From Owenia fusiformis (lineage: Eukaryota; Annelida; Polychaeta; Sabellida; Oweniidae): a stretch of 64,000 bases of DNA. Below the pieces are notes generated by a model. It saw nothing but the letters and a program-made list of their open reading frames with translations. It did not search any database and was not told where the DNA came from. Made by a program: the position numbers and the translations under genes. Shown in pieces: positions 62,601-64,000 of this stretch. Position 1 is the stretch's first letter, and each line of letters opens with the position of its first letter. The DNA lies in NCBI GenBank assembly GCA_903813345.2, contig CAIIXF020000001.1, positions 36,859,366-36,923,365 of the forward strand, written 5' to 3'.

Positions 62601-62926
62601 ATCTTATCTTATGTTATCTTTGATGTAAACATAATAAACTCACCTTCATTGATCTTTACACGCAGTCCTAGTTCATACATTCGTCTACTTCGCAGGATGT
62701 TTACTCACAAAAATTAAGTTAAAACTGAAAGAAATATTTTATAACAAGCGCGGCCATCTTGTCTTTTCGCTATAGCGGAAATAAGGCATGCTTTCAAAAT
62801 GGAGAACGGGACAACGTCTATTTTAAATGAAAACGTTCAATATCTCATCAACAAGACAAGCCATTACCATTTCAATTCTTGAAATATTAACAGGACGGTT
62901 TTTAGAATATTACTTAAAATCATTGG

Positions 62927-63005
62927 ATGGCGGCTAAAGATTTTACAATAGTTCACGGTGTTCCAGATGGAATTACTTCTAGTCAAGAATTGGCTAGAGA
63001 CTCGA
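62927..63005 (+). CDS. Possible first coding exon of a plus-strand gene
   Basis: After an acceptor TTTTTAG at 62905, ATG GCG GCT in good context opens MAAKDFTIVHGVPDGITSSQ and runs to a possible donor CTCGA/GTAATG at 63005. With the noncoding exon ending at 61572 it would be the divergent partner of Ku80, continuing beyond the window. Protein unrecognised. The sequence right after the donor is a dispersed repeat, which fits an intron. Weak without transcript evidence. Confidence 0.3.
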
Positions 63006-63836
63006 GTAATGGCCGAGAAGCATCAAAATATAAGAGGTTACAGACTTTATAAGCCAATCGTGCAATATGAATATATTTTTCTATATATTATTGCATAATA
63101 ATATTTAGACTTCTTATTTTTTTAAGTTCAAATCATAGGCTAAGGTCGATAGAAATAATTTTTAAATAAAGATGGCATGGTAATCGATCTGTGTTTATCT
63201 ATGTTTCTCATAGAAAAAGATATATACTGGATTCTTTCTGGTGCTGCCATCTTTATATCGGCCCAGAACCTATGGTTCAAATGGTTGCCTTGAGGCAGTT
63301 TAACAGACACTGACTATAGGCTAGGTATCTAGATCTAGCCTATAAGTTATTTTTATGAGGACACACCATTGGTCTGAATCTCATTTGTCCGAGTCCCAAT
63401 GGTCTGAATCTCAATCATCTGAATCCCAATCATCCAAATCCCAATTGTCTGACTGAATGTGATATTTTTGAGGGACCACAAGGAAATACCATGATAGAAA
63501 AACTTTGCTCGATGTCTTAGCTTCAAGTTTCTAAAATCTGCCTTCAATTCTGTTGACCAAATCTAGATGCGAATGACGTTTCTTTATGTGCAGATACATT
63601 TAGGGATACGGTAAACACAAAAATGGGGCTTTTGTACGTGTTGGATAATAACATATCTAATTTTAACATTCAAGTAAATTGTTGAACATAATAATCGCAA
63701 TAGAGACGTTTCGCATGTCGCAACATTTCAAGCATTAGATATCAAAATCCGTAACGCATCGCTATAGAAAATGTGTAATGTATCTCTGACTATCTCAGCT
63801 CATTGAGTATGTGGTATAAAGGGTGTCTATAAAGTA
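63006..63836. other. Repeat copy and AT-rich sequence
   Basis: 63008-63130 matches the interior of the MITE at 28841-29134 (GAGAAGCATC, AATATAAGAGG, ACTTTATAAGCCA). At 63370-63450 a short run repeats TCTGAATCYCAAT about five times. Nothing else recognised. Confidence 0.5.
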
Positions 63837-64000
63837 CAGTAGAACCTGTGTATCTAAACACCTGGCTAATCCGAACACCTCCCAATCTGAGCATTTTTTT
63901 TGGTCCCATTTTTTCCTCCCATTGACTTCCATGTTAAAAAAACCTTGAAATGTGAACTCCTCTCAATTTGAAGAGTGAACAGTCATATTTGAAAAGACAA
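63837..64000. mobile_element. Pogo-type MITE, cut by the window edge
   Basis: TA then CAGTAGAACCTGTGTATC, with CTAATCCGAACACCTCCC inside. It is the clearest copy of the family also seen at 2942, 26553 and 47424. Confidence 0.65.

Noticed and set aside
61364-62680. Two-exon frame MYELGLRVKINE (62644-62680) joined to GGNSNNNRWHVCRSC at 61441
   Set aside because: The join is in phase and has a CxxC motif, but it runs into a stop in the next exon and overlaps the MAEK start in another frame. It may at most be an upstream ORF of a longer Ku80 5' leader.
62804-62887. Short plus-strand frame MENGTTSILNENVQY
   Set aside because: It stops after 27 codons without a plausible donor; the ATG at 62927 is a better candidate.
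1-64000. Retrovirus, LTR element, Polinton or toxin fossil
   Set aside because: No gag, integrase, envelope, capsid or polymerase-B signature and no paired LTRs were recognised.

Overview
This is a 64-kb piece of AT-rich animal nuclear DNA. The genes are split by many introns with standard GT-AG borders, intergenic DNA is long, and inverted-repeat DNA transposons, simple repeats and truncated LINEs are frequent. Four conserved animal genes are recognisable by their protein sequence. The organism cannot be named from the window alone. The gene content, the repeated ACATGTA words, the GGAC microsatellite and the abundance of small TIR elements would suit a lophotrochozoan such as a mollusc, but this is a weak inference.

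Layout. From 948 to 29518 on the minus strand lies an unidentified gene that runs off the left end of the window; seven coding exons are visible, three of them tandemly related and all in the same phase. Its introns hold most of the transposon relics between 1 and 29 kb. From 33213 to 35756 (minus, with a noncoding first exon near 37.6 kb) is EBAG9. It stands head to head with LKAAEAR1 (plus, 38121-39178) across a short shared promoter region. A convergent minus-strand gene at 40600-43355 encodes a non-muscle/smooth-muscle myosin regulatory light chain; one of its introns is almost filled by a 1.7-kb, 23-bp minisatellite. From 48228 to about 61375 (minus) is the Ku80/XRCC5 gene for DNA double-strand-break repair, with 19 consecutive internal exons whose phases all agree. 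A first exon encoding MAEK lies at 61364-61375, and a second in-frame candidate first exon lies inside a palindrome at 57.7 kb. Between these two is a set of transposons inserted into one another, each level with its own target-site duplication. The right end holds a truncated plus-strand LINE and a possible first coding exon of a divergent plus-strand gene.

The genes do not form an operon or pathway; the arrangement is an ordinary animal one, with two likely bidirectional promoters (EBAG9/LKAAEAR1 and Ku80/plus-strand neighbour). The most notable features are the nested transposon complex in Ku80 intron 1 with an exon-like ORF inside its innermost element, the palindrome carrying an alternative Ku80 start, the ordered higher-level structure of the minisatellite, and a small element family of which four of six copies sit in Ku80 introns. 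No CRISPR array, rRNA, convincing tRNA, retrovirus, LTR element or Polinton was seen.
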